Position numbers and translations under genes: made by a program. Below are positions 1 through 13,859 of a DNA stretch of 64,000 nucleotides, piece by piece. How positions within the stretch are numbered: the first letter of the stretch is position 1; each line of letters starts with the position of its first letter. A model generated the notes under the pieces. It was not told the origin of the DNA and did no database searches. It saw only the letters and a list, made by a program, of their open reading frames with translations. This DNA is from Rhea pennata (lineage: Eukaryota > Chordata > Aves > Rheiformes > Rheidae): the NCBI RefSeq assembly GCF_028389875.1, contig NC_084669.1:9075501-9139500 (forward strand), given 5' to 3'.

Positions 1-956
1 CCTTCCTTCAGCATCCAAGATAAATATCCATTTGATGTAGTACCAGATTTCTATAAGAAACTAAAATTGGAAGGGAGAACCATATTTGCATCATACTTCT
101 TCATGACATCCAGACTAAACTGTAGGCCTTCACAAGATCTTCTGAAAAGCTGGGAGCAGGGAACATGAATCAACAAGGTAGAGGTCTGTATGACCTTGTA
201 ATAAGTTGATATTGTCCTTTGACATTTGGTATTTTTGGACCTGCATCATGAATTCTAGATCAGGATTTAAACTCAGATCCACTCCTAGTTTGTTTGCCTC
301 TGCTGTGGTATCTGGAATTAATATTGCAGGTAATGACTCAGTTCTAATGCAGTTGTAGATAAGTATTACTGCCTGTCTAAGAGCATTTAATTAAGCAATA
401 TTTACAGAGCAAGTGGATGTGTAGTGACCTGGAATTCTTCAAGGCTTCTTTTGGTTTTGTTTTTGGTTTTCTTCAAGACTTTCTTTTGTACTAGTAATTT
501 AATACTGTGACACATCTTAACAACGGACCTTTGGAGGATGGGAACCAAGACAAGTATGTTGATTCTGTGCTTATTTCCTTAAAGCTTCGAATAATGTATG
601 TTCAATTTACTTTTTGATTTTCTGTGTGATGAAATCAACCTTCAGAGTTACATAATGCAATCCCTAGTTAAGATACATTGAATCTTGGTTGAATTCACTA
701 AGTTTGATTTTTCCAATTCCTGTGCTAAGTAGAAAAGGCCAAAAGAAGAAACAATGCTTGTGCAGTATTGTCTGTACTAATAATTAAATATTCATAAGTT
801 ATATTTGAAAACAAAGATGAATAATTCTTCTCCAAGCAAAGGGTCTGACAAATCCACATTGTGGATATCTTTTCTCCAAATACACCAAGTAAAGAATGTA
901 ACTCGCACAAAGAAGTTTAAAAGTATATTGCTTATATATCTTGAATATACCCAGGT

Positions 957-1035
957 GGGGGAGGGAGAGAGAAGGAGAAAGAGGGAGATGAAGGGGGAAG
1001 GGAGAGGGAGACAGAGAGGGAGGAAAGAGGAAAAA
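957..1035 (+). repeat. GA-rich polypurine tract
   Basis: All but two of 79 bases are purines (exceptions: t at 989 and c at 1012), mostly GGGAGA/GAGAGG patterns. It is a low-complexity mirror-like polypurine run. Confidence 0.9.
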
Positions 1036-4000
1036 CACCTTTTTGGACAGACGACTTTTACTCTATCTTTTGCACAGCTTGATTTACTTTATCACGTCCT
1101 CTTTGGCAGTATCATTCTATATAACCAGAATTAGAAGACAAAATTATCAATGAGCGAGGTAATCTAATAAACGTTTCCCTCCATACAGTGGTTACACAAA
1201 CTTGCTGAGACAGGACATTAGTGTTCAATATCAGATTCAGCTTGGAGACACTGGTCAATCAATGAAAGCAAGACCTTTAAGAGAAGGGCAGTAGCTTGTT
1301 TAGTCGATTGTGTCTGGACTAGAATTTTTGTCATCCTGCCTGCTGGACAGCTGGATGCTTCCTAATCTCTAAGGTCATGCACTAACTCTACTACCAAGCT
1401 TCTCCAAAAAGCTCCGCACTCAGCAGCAAATTTTCTGAATCATGATTCTAACAACATTTTCCCCTGTAGGAACACAGTGAGTTTTTTTTTGTCTAATGGA
1501 TGTGGGACTGTGAGGCACAGAGAGTGTCTGAGTTCTCAAGGTCATGCAAAGAACCTGTAAACCCTCAGAGGAACCCAAAACTCTATTTTGCCATTTCCAG
1601 ACTTCTTTTATTTCGCTCCATTTTGTTTCCTCTAGGCAAACTGGTAGGTGCATATTTTGAAAATATAAATGAAGTTAACTAGGACCATGAATAACCTTCT
1701 GCTTTACAGGGCAGTCCAACTGCATGAATCTGGCAGCAGAAAGGGTTCCTAAACTAGCATGTACCCTAGCACGCGCACTTCTTGAGTAGCATAAAAATAC
1801 CTCCGTGTAAATAACATTTGGTCAATGTGACGTTCAGGGAATGCATAGCTGCGTGATAAAGCTCTTAATCTTCAGTAAATTTGCAAGTTCTTTATCAATC
1901 TATGAAGATGATATTTTGAAAAAAAAGGTTGCTTAAGAGGACTTAAATTTCAGGTCCCATTAAAATTAACCGGAACAAAGGGGTTCTCATCTTCTCAAAA
2001 AAACGTTGACAACTCAGGCTATCTGCCCTGCAGTGCAACGCTGTTGTGCAGTAGGTCTCCAGAATGTGCCAGGTGAAATATGTAAGGAGGTGGCTGGCCT
2101 AGGAGCTGGGGCAGGTGAGAAGCTGATGCATCACCCCCTTTGGCTGCCACTGCTCTGGGTGGGGGACAGCAATCTCTTGAACCAGCACAGTAGAAACCCC
2201 CAGAGTACACCAGGAGCACACTCAATCTGACGTAGAGTGTTACAGCACTGTTTCTATAAGTGCCGGCTGCAGTGAAGCCTCTTCTGTGGGGCAGTCTGTT
2301 AGAAGAGGGCCAAGCAGCTGCTCTACCAGATACCGTTACAAAACACTGCTGGCTAGCGTGCACACGGATGCTAACACGGCTCACCGAAACCAGTTCAATT
2401 ACGATAAAACAGAGGTGTACACAGGGCCTGATTTAAGAGCTGCAAAACTGCCTGGCAAGGAGGAGTTTTTTCAGGCTTTGACTGATGACAGACTGGCTGT
2501 GTGAGCTTTAATTAGCCAGTGACAAGGCAGAATTATAAAAACTGTTTTACTAGTGCAATGGAAATACTTGTTCTCTTCCTTCCCCTATAGGTATAGGGAG
2601 AGTAAATTATTATTTACTTGGATCTGTCCACATCTGACAGCCAAGGAGGCAGACACTGGGGAGTGAGTAAGAGGGTCTTACAACCTGGCCCCTCTGGATG
2701 AATAGCTGCAGCTAAGCCTTTCATACTGGCACATTTTTCTAAAATATTTATGCCTGATCGTCCACTGTTTTTTTCCTCATGGTCTCCCCTCCTTGATCAC
2801 CCTACGCTGCCTTATCAGGCAGCTTCCATTATTCAGGAAATACAGAAAAAGTTAGGAGTCAGAAATGAGTGAAAAACGTTTTTGCTATGCATTGAAGTGT
2901 CTGCAAATGGAGGTGTGGAGAATTAATTGCACAGCAGAAAGGGCTGGAAGTGGAGACCAGCAGGTGCCCCCGCAGTGTCGTATAACATAGAAAAGGCAGG
3001 ATTCCCCTCTCCTTGGCAGGTCTGGCCGCTGTCAGTTTGAGTGGGAACTGCTTTTCAGGACCAGTTATTAACCTCTGAACAGTCTGGTAGGTAGTTTCAC
3101 ACAATCCATGCTGGATGCTTTTCACCTTGCTTGCAGAAAGGGCAGTCGCAGCTTCGTTAGCAACTGCAGCAGCAGAACAAAGGGAGAAGCCTCAGAGCAG
3201 GCGGCAGAAACTAAGTTAGAGCTGAAAGGTGTGAGTGGAAGCAGTGCTCTGTGTTACAGCCTTTCTTATGGACTTCTCTATATTCGCCATTTTAATTGAT
3301 CATAACCATATAATTACTCCTTTGTATCATTTTCACAGTGAGAAGGGAATTCTCTCCCTTCATCCTCTCCACTCTAACCTACCTGGTTATTGTAGAAAAA
3401 GGGGACAAACCCAAAGAAAGTCAATATGGAAAAGACCTACTGGATCCTGAGATCCATTAAACTGCTAGCAGAAGGATATAACTTTTGTGGGGTCATAGAT
3501 TTAGTTAAGAGAATTTCTCCTCTTAAACAATTTTGCAAGAACAGGTGCTTTTGTTATGGGATATTTTGTTTTGTTTTAGTTGCTTATTTTGATTTTTCAC
3601 GATATCTAGATTCAGATTGCCCAAAGTTAACCAGAGTTTTACTACTGATTTTAAAGTAATAAGAATATGATCTTGAAATATTGTGAATACAAAGTCTGTA
3701 TAAACTATATTTTGTACATGTCTGCTCTAAATCCAGACAGCTCAAATGTGAAGCTGCAACAGATACGCTAAAGAAAGAGTCTGAAATAGATCTTGATTTA
3801 AAGGAGAGTCAACATCACTGATGGTTGTGTCAGATATGAAACGGAAAGAGAACTGTGATCAAACATGTTTTATTGACTCCCTTCCTTAACTAACAGACAA
3901 ACTTCTGAATATGTGCACAGTCACCATTTTATGAGATATGAAAGCAAGCACTAAATTACAATCCTCAAACCACCAATTCAAAGCCCTTAGAAATACTTTT

Positions 4001-5029
4001 TTTCTCTTCTTCCACTATAATTTCCAGCTGGAGCTCTAGCCATTAATAGCAGCTACATCATTACACTGCCGTGACACTTCAGCAGCACCCTCATCCATTT
4101 CAGTCATTGATCCACTAATGTGCGCTGGATGAAAAAGGAAAAGGTCCAGCTCATTCATCCGCCCCCTCCCTTCTTCTCTCTCACCAGGTGGCAAACACTC
4201 ACCCTTTGCTTTAAATCCCTATCAGGTTTCAGATGCTCAGTGCTAATTGCTTCAGCACAAGGACTGACCCCAGATAGTGAAACTAAAATTAAACTAACAG
4301 GGTCATAGAGTAGGTGAAATGCTACAGAACTGAACGGACCTGCAGCTCCTTCGCTTGGCCCACAGCCTTCTCGCAGAAGTGGAAACAAGAGGTCAGAGCT
4401 GGTGCTATAAAGCACATTTGATGGTGTTGGATTCTTCCTGGACTATGAAGCTGGACCAGGAAAAGAGTGGGAGAAAGGTTAAAGGAATGAGGTAGTATGA
4501 AGATCGAAGATACACAACATGCTACTGCAAGAATGGCCAGGAGCTGTGTATGGAGCAAAAATCATCTTTCCCGTGGAGGACTACAGTTAATCCATATTGC
4601 AGCCCTGTGTTTAAGTAATTTTCCAAGTTACAAAGATACTGAGCCAAAAGATGCATTGCTTATGTTTGCAACTTCTTAGGGGGCTTTAATCCATCAACTT
4701 GATTTTTTTCAAATCTAGCCAGCTAACCTGTGGGCACATTCTTGCTCTCCCTTTTCACTCTTTACTTGATACATCTGCTCTTTTGTTCTGTTTTTCTATA
4801 TCTTTATGTTGCTCATTTGGGGGATCAAAGGATAAAGGCAATAAAAATCCTGTTACTTTTCAAAGGTCCGCACAGCAGTAGGTAATTGGTTTCCAATCAA
4901 GCTCAGACTGTCTTTGATCTCTAAAGTCTTTGCAAAGAACATTTTGCTAGGACACAAGCATGTGTGTTCAGTAGTACCACTACCAGCAGATCTAATTTTG
5001 AAAGTCTACAATTACCCGTGCAGCAGCGC

Positions 5030-5060
5030 TTATAAAGATGAGAGGGGCTCATCTTTATAA
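5030..5060. repeat. Perfect 13-bp stem, 5-nt loop hairpin
   Basis: The arm ttataaagatgag (5030-5042) is followed by the loop agggg and then ctcatctttataa (5048-5060), its exact complement. It lies in non-genic DNA. It is not followed by a T-run that would suggest a Pol III terminator. Confidence 0.85.
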
Positions 5061-8000
5061 AGATAATGTTTAAAAACAATGCTGTGTTCTTATACCAATT
5101 TCCATTAAGCTTGCATTAATGAGATAAAACTACATCTTTCTGAAAAAGATATTTTCAGTGATTTTATTCTCATTCTAGAGTACAGGCCATACACAACCTG
5201 AGGCTATGGGTTGCATAGCATGTTAACAGCAGAGTCAGAGATGGAAACGATTTAACCACAAGACCATCCCTCCTTTCCAGAGCTTGTTCTCTATTCCAGT
5301 TCTTCTCAGGGAGGCCAAACAGAAAGCCCCAGCCCATTCCCACTCTGGTGCCCATTGCAAAGAACTATAATGCTACAATGTGAAACTATACCCTTGTACC
5401 CTTGTTCATCTTTGCAAGCAGTTAATCTGTTCTTTTTTTAACCCTAATGCCTTCACTTCACTTTCCATATCCACTCTGGGTCCTTCTTTCCCTATCATGC
5501 TTAAATCCCCCAAAACATATTAAAAGGCAAAGTTGCATACTGTAGAAAAACATGAGATACTCGGGATGAAACGACTTATTTTACAGGAATCTCTCTAATT
5601 TTTTTCTCTTTTTACTTATTCCTCATGCCAGTGCTGGCCATAATCAAAAGATATTTTTCATTTATTAAGGTAGGATTAGTTTGTGCAATCTAGAGAGGGA
5701 AAGCACAAGACACAGATATATCAATATACATGCATACCAAAATCTGCACATGATTCTGTTTCTTTAAATAAACTATTATATTTATTTAGCTTAATAAAGG
5801 ACTCCTGTCAAGCTTCTACCCTAGAGCAACTACCAACTGCACTGTCAAAATTGCTCTCTGTGGTTCTGAACAGGCTTCTTAATGAAAGAGCAACATTAGC
5901 TCTTTAGAACACTTTGTCCCTGAAGGATGCAGCAGCTACAGCCACTAAATGATTTCTGGCTCAGACATGCTTATTGTGGGTAAAAACCATAATGTTTTAA
6001 AGCATGAGCATCAGTTCCCCTGAAATGCTTTGAAACAGTGATTCAGGAAACCAAGAGAAAAATGAATGGTTAAGAATGATACCCACTGATGAATGCTTTG
6101 TTTCCTGCATGCACACTACCCCCTTAAGAATAATTATTGTGTGGATAGGTTGTCACTGAAACAATGAAATTATTGGGGAATGTAATTATTTGGGACTCAA
6201 TCCAGAGAAAAATACATTCTGCTAAAATGAAATTTTAATGTCCACTGGTTGCTGGACTAAGTAATGCTAAGCATCAGAATGAAATTGTGTGTGTCTATTT
6301 TTGGAATCTGTTCATACCCAATGTCATAGTGGTCATTTTTTATTCTGGTTAAGCCTGGAGGCAGTTGCAGAGTAGAATTTGACTTGAGTAGCAATGTCTG
6401 GAATCAAACTAAAAAGTAAGTGCTTTTGCTATAAAATGCATGATTGGAGGCAGGACTCAGATGTTCTCTTGTTTCTTTAATGGGGATGGTGTGGCTGAAC
6501 TAGGTTGAAGTCTCCAAGTAGGGGCTTCAGCATCATTTAAATGTTGAATAATGATATTCGCCAATAGCCTTACATATACTTCTGGTCTCAGTTCAGACTG
6601 ATTTCAGATCAAATGCCACTTCTCTTACTTTGAGAAAAACAAAACAAAACAACAACAACAAAAAACCCTTAAAGCAGCTTTTCAACAGTCTGGAGGGTAT
6701 CAGGATGAAGAACAACAATTAAATAGATAACACAGTATCTATGCTTGCTTTGTCAGAGTCTTCTTCCTGGCAGCAGGAGGATGAACTTCTCCTGCAGTGC
6801 TTGACCCAAGTACTTCCTTTTTTTCCTAGTTCTAAAATACATGTTATTCTTATGCCCAAAATTTTGTTGGGGCAAAGAAACACATCCTGTATATAAAGCC
6901 CAAAATATATTTCTAGCATAACTGAAATTTTTAAGTCTAATCCAAGAACCATTATCAGTCCAGATCAAATTATTACAGAAAAAAGAATGCATATACACAA
7001 AAAGTTTCAGTGGTAATAATGGACCAGTTTAAACTGTTGTACACAAACTTCTTAGTTTATATCTAATTTCTTGATATTATGCACCACTTTCCCCTACTCC
7101 TCTGCACCTGTGCTTGGTGGTCTCGTTCTAGAGTTCAGGGGGCAAGGAGTTACAGCAAGTCATCAACATCTGGAGTCCATCAGCAGGAGGTATACGATAG
7201 TCATCTTTATAGTTTCTTCTGCTTGGGGTCATTTTTATATGTTTGCTAACATGCTTTTACCCATCTTTGCTCTTTCTTCACTGGTCTGCAGCTCCACATT
7301 ACATCTGAATTTATTATATAAGGTGCATTCACAAATGCTAGATACTATTTGCCAGATACAATGTTCTCTCTCTTACCCCTAGACCCAGTTTTGCCCCGTT
7401 TCAGGTCTGCATTTCTTTAACTATGGGTGAGTTGTTTATAACTGTGAGGGCCAAGTGTGTGCCCCTTCTCTTACCATCCTATGCCCATACTCCTCTACAT
7501 TACATTTTGTATCCCCACTTCTCAAGGCCTCTGCTATCATACCAGCCCTACATTTCCCTATACTTCGTTATGTTAGAGTATAAAATTATGGTAGTACCTT
7601 TGTGATGACAAACAAAGTAAAATAAATCAGCTATAGCCACCTGATCAAAAGAATTGCTGTTACAGCTAAATCAAATTAAGACAAAGCTGCAGGAAAGTCA
7701 ATAAAAATTCAGACAGAATGAAGCCTCAGTCCTGACACCTTGCAAACGCAGCCCAGAGCCTGTGGCCTGGTACTAGCACTGACAGTACTGTATTACAGGC
7801 CTATATAACCATATAGGTTACTATGCTATTTTTCTAGTTTGCATTTGCTTCCTATCCAACTCTGACATTGCTAAAATCCATCTTCACAGCCCAAGGAAGG
7901 TAGCTGTAGGCCCTGGGTTCAAACCAACATCAGAACAGTTTCCTGTTCAGCTGGATTAATGAAAAAGACTTCATTAAAATCTTGCATTTGAGATTGCTGA

Positions 8001-11000
8001 CCTCTCAGTTATGTTTATGAATTTTTAGGGAGCCTTTGAAATAAATGTGCTGATTAAAGATGAAGCTAAAATTAGGTTAATCAAGTGGAGTCTTTAGCTG
8101 CTGTAATAGTTGAGTTAAAAAAATATCCTGGCCTTGGGACATCACAGTGCATGAGTTTTCCATATCAAATTTCAGTTTCAACCTGGAGAATATTTTTACC
8201 AGACATCTGCATCAGCTTGCTTTTTAGGGCCAGACCTTTCCATTGAAATAACAAAGCCTGGGGCCAGTGTTGCAGCACTTTCTGAGGGGTTCCTCATAAT
8301 TGTTCATGTAGACGATAAACATAAAAAGCTTCTATAGAAAGCTGAAGCAGATACACGAGGAGCTAAAAGATGAGTTGCACCTATACAACCTGTATCTAAA
8401 AAAGTTAAATGAAGTCATAATGCACATGCCTGAAATGTGTAATTCCTCCGGGACAGCTTGTCATTTTACAACCATAAATGTGAGAAGTCACCACAAAATG
8501 TCACTAAGTCACTTGTTCCAGACATTACTAATAGTCTAAGTCATCCAGGTCTCATAGGAAGAAGCAAACAGCTCTGTCACTGAAAGCAGCAAAGCAAACA
8601 AAACGTCTCAGACATTCAACATCCCTGAAGCCTGTGGATAGTAAAGTGATTAAGAAGAAATGCAGGATTAGCAGAACAAGGCACACTGATGTAGGTCCAA
8701 AAAATACTATGCACAATAAGAAAGTTTCCTTTCAATGCCACCTACTGCATACGCTGACTATAACTAGCCTTGCATTATTTATAGTTTCTACACCCTTTGT
8801 TCATTTCTGAAATAAATAAGCAAATAGTGGTTTACTGAATAAATCAGCACTGTACTGTAGGTGTTTGGAGGCTGGTGAATCAACGTCAGCTATACCATAA
8901 TCCAGAACTATCCATTGTAATTTACTTTCACTTTCCACCGCGGGAATAAATGATACAGACTTTCTTGTTACAGTTTTCCCTTCTTAGACACAACCAGCCA
9001 GAACTTTGTGTCAGAATTTCACATGAGAAACTTGGTAACTTTCAAAGAATAGTTTTGAAGTGTGTACTGTCTCACGGGTTGAACAGATCAGTTTTAATTA
9101 TACAAAGGCATGTTTTCTTTAAAATATTTAGAATATATTATTCTGTATGGTTGATATTTACAAACAAAGAGGCAACTCTTCTCAGAAATTTGCCAGTTAG
9201 AAGCATATTATTAGATAAAAATTGGTGTTTGGAATTAATTCTAAAAAGGAAAGAAAATGAGTTTGTGTTATCTTGATCTTTCAGAATGTAAAAATAAGAT
9301 CTGATAAATCCTATTTTCCTGCTCATTTCCCATCTTAGAATCAAGTCTTATTCTGATTTATTGGTTGATATTAAACCAACTCCTTATTTAATGATCTCAG
9401 CTGAGATCAAGATTCCGGTAAAGCAGATATTTTATGCATAGCAAGAAACTGCATGTTAAAGATCATACAATCTTATATGATCTGTGTGTCTTACCCGTTG
9501 TTACTCTTCCTCCTCCTAAATTTAATTGAAAAGCCAGAATACTGGACCTGCAGGATTCTTAGCCCTTCACGTAAGGTCTTATTTACCAGCTACACAGACA
9601 GTTGTTTGTATTCTGGCATATGTCCATGGGAGCGTGATACTTAATTATCATCAATGGCTATCCTACACAATATTGGTAATTTTTTTGCCTATGTAAAGAA
9701 GGCCAAGCGATTTGCGTGAATGAATTTTGATCCCAAATTCTTCAGGCTTCTGTTCCTTATGAATTTGTGTTAGATAAGCATTAATTAATCAAAAAAGCTC
9801 AAAACAAAATTTTGAGTAATCAGAATAAAATGTGCTTCTCTTCTACCTTGTTTATGTTGCAGTGCTGGAGCAATGCTGATGTCAAACTATGTCTGCCATC
9901 CGGCTACGTAATGTTCCAAGAATATTCCAAGTTAGCCAAGACCTTGATTCTTGATGAAAAAAACAAGCAGATGGAAATAGTAGTACCTCCCTCTGTACTG
10001 GACATTCACCAGTCTGTAAGTATTAGATCCCAATTTCCCTTGGTCCAAGCTGACAGTTGTCCCACATCTGCCTGGAACATACAGGTTCTTCATCTGTACA
10101 CTGATATATTAACAATTAAAGCTGTTAACAATTTCAGAACAGTTTCCAGTTCACGATTTGTACAGGCATGTTTTTCAAATCAACGGAAGAAACAGGCTTA
10201 AATATCCCTCTTCAAAATACCCTCCAAACTGTTCAGTTTTCTTCTGCCACCATAAGAAACTCATGAACACATTTTTTGTTTCCAATAATTTTCATTCTTA
10301 TTTTCCAAAGAAATGAGTTTGCTAGGCAGAGAGTGAAGACCTTGCATCATTTCTATTTAAGGTGAAATTCCTATCAATTCCAATGTGTTCAGTACTTCAT
10401 TCTGATCAACCCAGCCACATTGGCTACGTAGATACAATTTTCCTTACAGATTCTGCAGGTAACTGCGTGGACAGAAGCAGCTCTGCTTTCGTCTATATTG
10501 TCCTTTACGTTCTCTGCCTACTGACATGAATAAACTGTTGACTGCAGAATTCTCAAGTTGAAGGACAAGAATAAAAATATTCTAGGGGATTTGAAAGGAT
10601 GGAATTAGTAAGGCAGGATAAACTATAGGGAGATTTCTTTCCTTTACAGGAAACTTAAGGAAATTTGGAATTCTGGAAATAAACACAGTATTGAGGAACA
10701 TGCTGCTAAAGTAAAAAATTGAAGTCTCTGAAAACGTCAGGAAATTAAAATTCATGACTGAGAAAAAAAAACAAATTAACAAAAACAAACTTAACAGGTG
10801 CTTCCTGTGGATATGGAGATGAGGGAAGTAGAAGTGGGTTTTTCAAGTAGAGGATAATGAAGTTTCAGGGAATTGGTAATTTGTTTCTTGTCTCCAAGGT
10901 AGCTCAGTATGGAGGGGGGATTGTGGGCCTAGCTAATCAAGCTGTACCACCTGCTACTTGTGCTGGGTGCAGCTTTTGCCAAGCGGTTATTATTTAAGTA

Positions 11001-11159
11001 AGTCTCATTTTGGAAAGCTGCAAATTACCTTCCTCAGATTGCTGCAACTTTCTTCATTTACAGGAGACTTTAGAGTGGATCAGTCCATTTCCCTACTTTC
11101 TAGCAAAACAAATACAAGTTATTCAGGATCCCCTATTTAGCTAGGAATCTCAACAGGTT

Positions 11160-11345
11160 AAAGACGTTTAGTTCATCTCCCCACGGATACAAGCTAGTTT
11201 CCAACAAAACATTCAGTGCTTTGTCCAGTCTTGTTTTAAAATGTGTCCAGTAACAGGCTCCTTCCTCTTCTCCTGCAGTTTAGCAGCATTCACTGTCAGG
11301 AAGTTTTCACCGACACCGAGTATCAGTTTTCCCCCAAGTCAGCAC
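11160..11345 (-). mobile_element. Ancient CR1/L3-like LINE 3' remnant (probable)
   Basis: The plus strand carries, in order, landmarks I associate with old amniote CR1-family 3' tails: gttcatctccc, cagtgctttgtccagtcttg, ttaaaatgtgtccagtaaca and cactgtcaggaagttttcac. Divergence is high and the edges are uncertain. The strand assignment is tentative. Confidence 0.35.
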
Positions 11346-12773
11346 TTCATTCTTGGTTGCAGTCCAATTAATTTAGATTCAGTAATTGCTTCAGTCTTGA
11401 TGCTTAAGCTTTTCAAATATTTTTACTGTAAAGTAATGTTCTTCTTACCTTAAGCCATAATTGGACTATGATAAACATTGTTATCGCTGTTGTCCTTCTC
11501 TCTCAAAGCAGCTGGTCCACTCATACTTCTCTTTCCTTTAATGTGTTTCAATATTTTTCAATATGTAAAACTTTCAACCAGAGTAGGGGAACCATACAAA
11601 CCCCTATGGAATTACAATACAGTAGCACAAAAAGGCAGAAGCCTTATCATTCAGAGTTATCTATGTTATCAAAGTTACAAGTCACTTTGTGTCATAGTTT
11701 TCAGCTCCACGATGCTATTCTAGCACAAGGGCAATTTATATACCCCTGCCACTTGGTGAGATGCCGAATTCCATGATGCATCTTTTTATCATTACAGATC
11801 TGACTCCAAAAGCAATACTGGCAACCTGTCCAAACTTGCAAAATTTAACTTTTCACGCTTTCCTTTTTTTCTTATGCTCCCAAGAGGCTTATGACACCTG
11901 AAAACTTTAATCCACCATATGCTTCAGATGATCCCTAAACTATTCTTCAATTCTCTTGCTCATCCTTCAAATAGAACCTCAGCCAATAAAGGATGCATCA
12001 GAACATACAGATTTAGGCCAAAAGGACTCATACAAATTGTGACAGATTCACTTCTCTGAACATTAATCCACTTTAATCCAATTGGATCACATTTCAAAGT
12101 AATACTAAAATCCTTGAGCTTTTGACAGCACCAATACTGTTAATATTTAAAGGTTAACAAATTCAGCAGAACCTGTACTACTTATATCTACATTTAGAGC
12201 TGAGATTCTCTAAAATTAGTTAATGAATATGAAGTAGAGATCACACACTGATAGGACTCTGTTTTTCTTTCAATTGGATATAGAGCCCTGAAGTCTTCCA
12301 ACAGAATGCAAGTGTTGTAAGATTATCATGCTTCAATAATCCAGTGATTTCAAGGATATCAGCATAAGAGCAAAATACAAGAAAATTCAAAATGTGCAAT
12401 TCTGATAAAACTTCCACACTTTTTGAACAAAATTATCCATAAATCTCTAAATGCCTCACACAGGCACCTCAAATAAAGATTTGGGGCGGGAGATGACAAT
12501 CTCCAAGACCAAAGAGAACAGGGTAAAGATGCTGAGAGCAATAAAGAAACTATCAAGTGTATTATCTTGCTGTTGCTCTCTTTTAAAGATACAAGAGCAC
12601 TTGCAGCTGTTAAATACTGAAAAGGAGAAAAGGCTTAACATCCAAGTGTAGCCCTCAAACAGGATCTCACAGAGCAATGAGATTTTTAAAAAGCTAATGA
12701 AAAATTGAAGGACACCAAAACCAGATTAGATTTTAAGAAAAGATACCCAACAAATACAATTTCATAATACATT

Positions 12774-12799
12774 AAAAAAAAAAAAAAAAAAAAAAAAAA
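12774..12799 (+). repeat. Poly(A) run of 26
   Basis: This is an uninterrupted A26. No AATAAA or recognisable transcript-like sequence precedes it, and no target-site duplication was seen, so it is treated as a homopolymer rather than a retrocopy tail. Confidence 0.85.
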
Positions 12800-13264
12800 G
12801 TCTTCTTCAAAGGCCTGAAAAAAAGAGCTGGTGCTAATTCATATACATGACATTTGTCTCCATTAATGCTGTGACTGAGGCACCCAGCACTCAAATGCAA
12901 TAGAAATCCAAGGTCTTGACCCTGCTGCTGTCTTGAAAGATAAGAAGGCTCTCAAGAAGAGCAGATATTAATCTGTGTTTCTAATGACTGTATCCTGTCT
13001 ATTTCCCTCAGCTTTTAATTTTTTGTGCTAGAGTATGCTAATTTACTCTGAGCCATGCACAGTGTAATACTGTACAGGAAACTGGTTTATTCCAGAAGAT
13101 GCTGCAGTGACAGAAATAAAAATAAAAAAAACAAAGATTTGAAGATTAAAGACATGATGTAAAATGTGAGACTGCGAACATTTAAAATTTTCTGCTCTAT
13201 CTCATTCATACAAAACCTAATTGGGATTCTATAATAATATAAGCAGCCGCTTCATTTATATTAA

Positions 13265-13270
13265 TTTATT
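13265..13270 (-). terminator. Candidate distal polyadenylation signal of FHIP2A
   Basis: A canonical AATAAA on the minus strand lies about 4.1 kb past the stop codon. Another AATAAA follows at 13086-13091, so either or both may be used. This is motif-only evidence. Confidence 0.35.
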
Positions 13271-13541
13271 TTCAAAATATCCCTTTTAATCCTGCATCTA
13301 TTTTTTAACACAAAAATTGGACTTTATCACAACCTCCTTTGTAAAACTTAATTTTGTATGTTTGGTAATGTGGCTGTTTCAACAATTCCTCATCGGAAAT
13401 CCCACAACTATGAAACCTTGGCAACACTGTCAGTCAGTGACCTACACAAAGTTCAATAGAAAAAATTTACTGAATATCCTCTGTTTAATGTAAACAAGGC
13501 AGGAGGCAAAACAAGGAGTACATATTTTTATATAGTTACAC

Positions 13542-13790
13542 GATTTTACAGGGCACGGAAAGTACTGGGGATCATGGAATGAAAACGCTGTATGATATGC
13601 AACACCAGATACAATTTTTCATATAACCCAAAGTGTATTACATAATCCATAGATTATACCTAGCACTTTGATTTTAGCAAGACAAATAGTGATAATAAAA
13701 TGGTATCTGTGAATTCATACTGCAAGTTATGGCAAGAAATTACCATGCATTTACAAAGCCAATCCATGACTACTTGTGCCCTGTAAAATC
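13542..13790. repeat. Perfect 15-bp inverted repeat, 219-nt spacing, in the FHIP2A 3' UTR
   Basis: The left arm, 13542-13556, reads gattttacagggcac. The right arm, 13776-13790, reads gtgccctgtaaaatc, its exact reverse complement. In the transcript the arms could pair and loop out about 219 nt. Chance occurrence is possible but not expected at this length and spacing. Confidence 0.8.
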
Positions 13791-13851
13791 AAGTGCAACA
13801 AACTTTACACTACTCATAGTGTAAGCAATCCTGGATTCTGGTCCTTGTACA

Positions 13852-13859
13852 TATATACA
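13852..13859 (-). promoter_or_regulatory. Second Pumilio-type element (TGTATATA)
   Basis: The minus strand reads TGTATATA, matching TGTANATA, about 240 nt downstream of the first site in transcript order. It lies close to one arm of the 15-bp inverted repeat. Confidence 0.3.

Larger units (their letters stand above)
1..13239. other. 3' flanking intergenic DNA, no gene recognised
   Basis: This is AT-rich DNA with only short, stop-riddled frames and no CpG island. The longest frame (9812-10201, +, 129 codons) has no recognisable similarity. By vertebrate synteny TRUB1 would be expected further left, but none of its exons was recognised here. Separately listed items are a polypurine tract (957-1035), a hairpin (5030-5060), a LINE-like remnant (11160-11345) and a poly(A) run (12774-12799). 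Confidence 0.7.

Noticed and set aside
9812..10201. 129-codon plus-strand frame in the 3' flank
   Set aside because: No recognisable domain, no splice context, no promoter; compatible with chance.
12440..12799. Possible processed retrocopy ending in the A26 run
   Set aside because: No poly(A) signal before the run, no recognisable parent gene and no flanking duplication.
1..13000. Searched for TRUB1 exons, expected downstream of FHIP2A by synteny
   Set aside because: No pseudouridine synthase motif or matching exon was recognised, and no CpG island is present; the gene probably lies outside the window.
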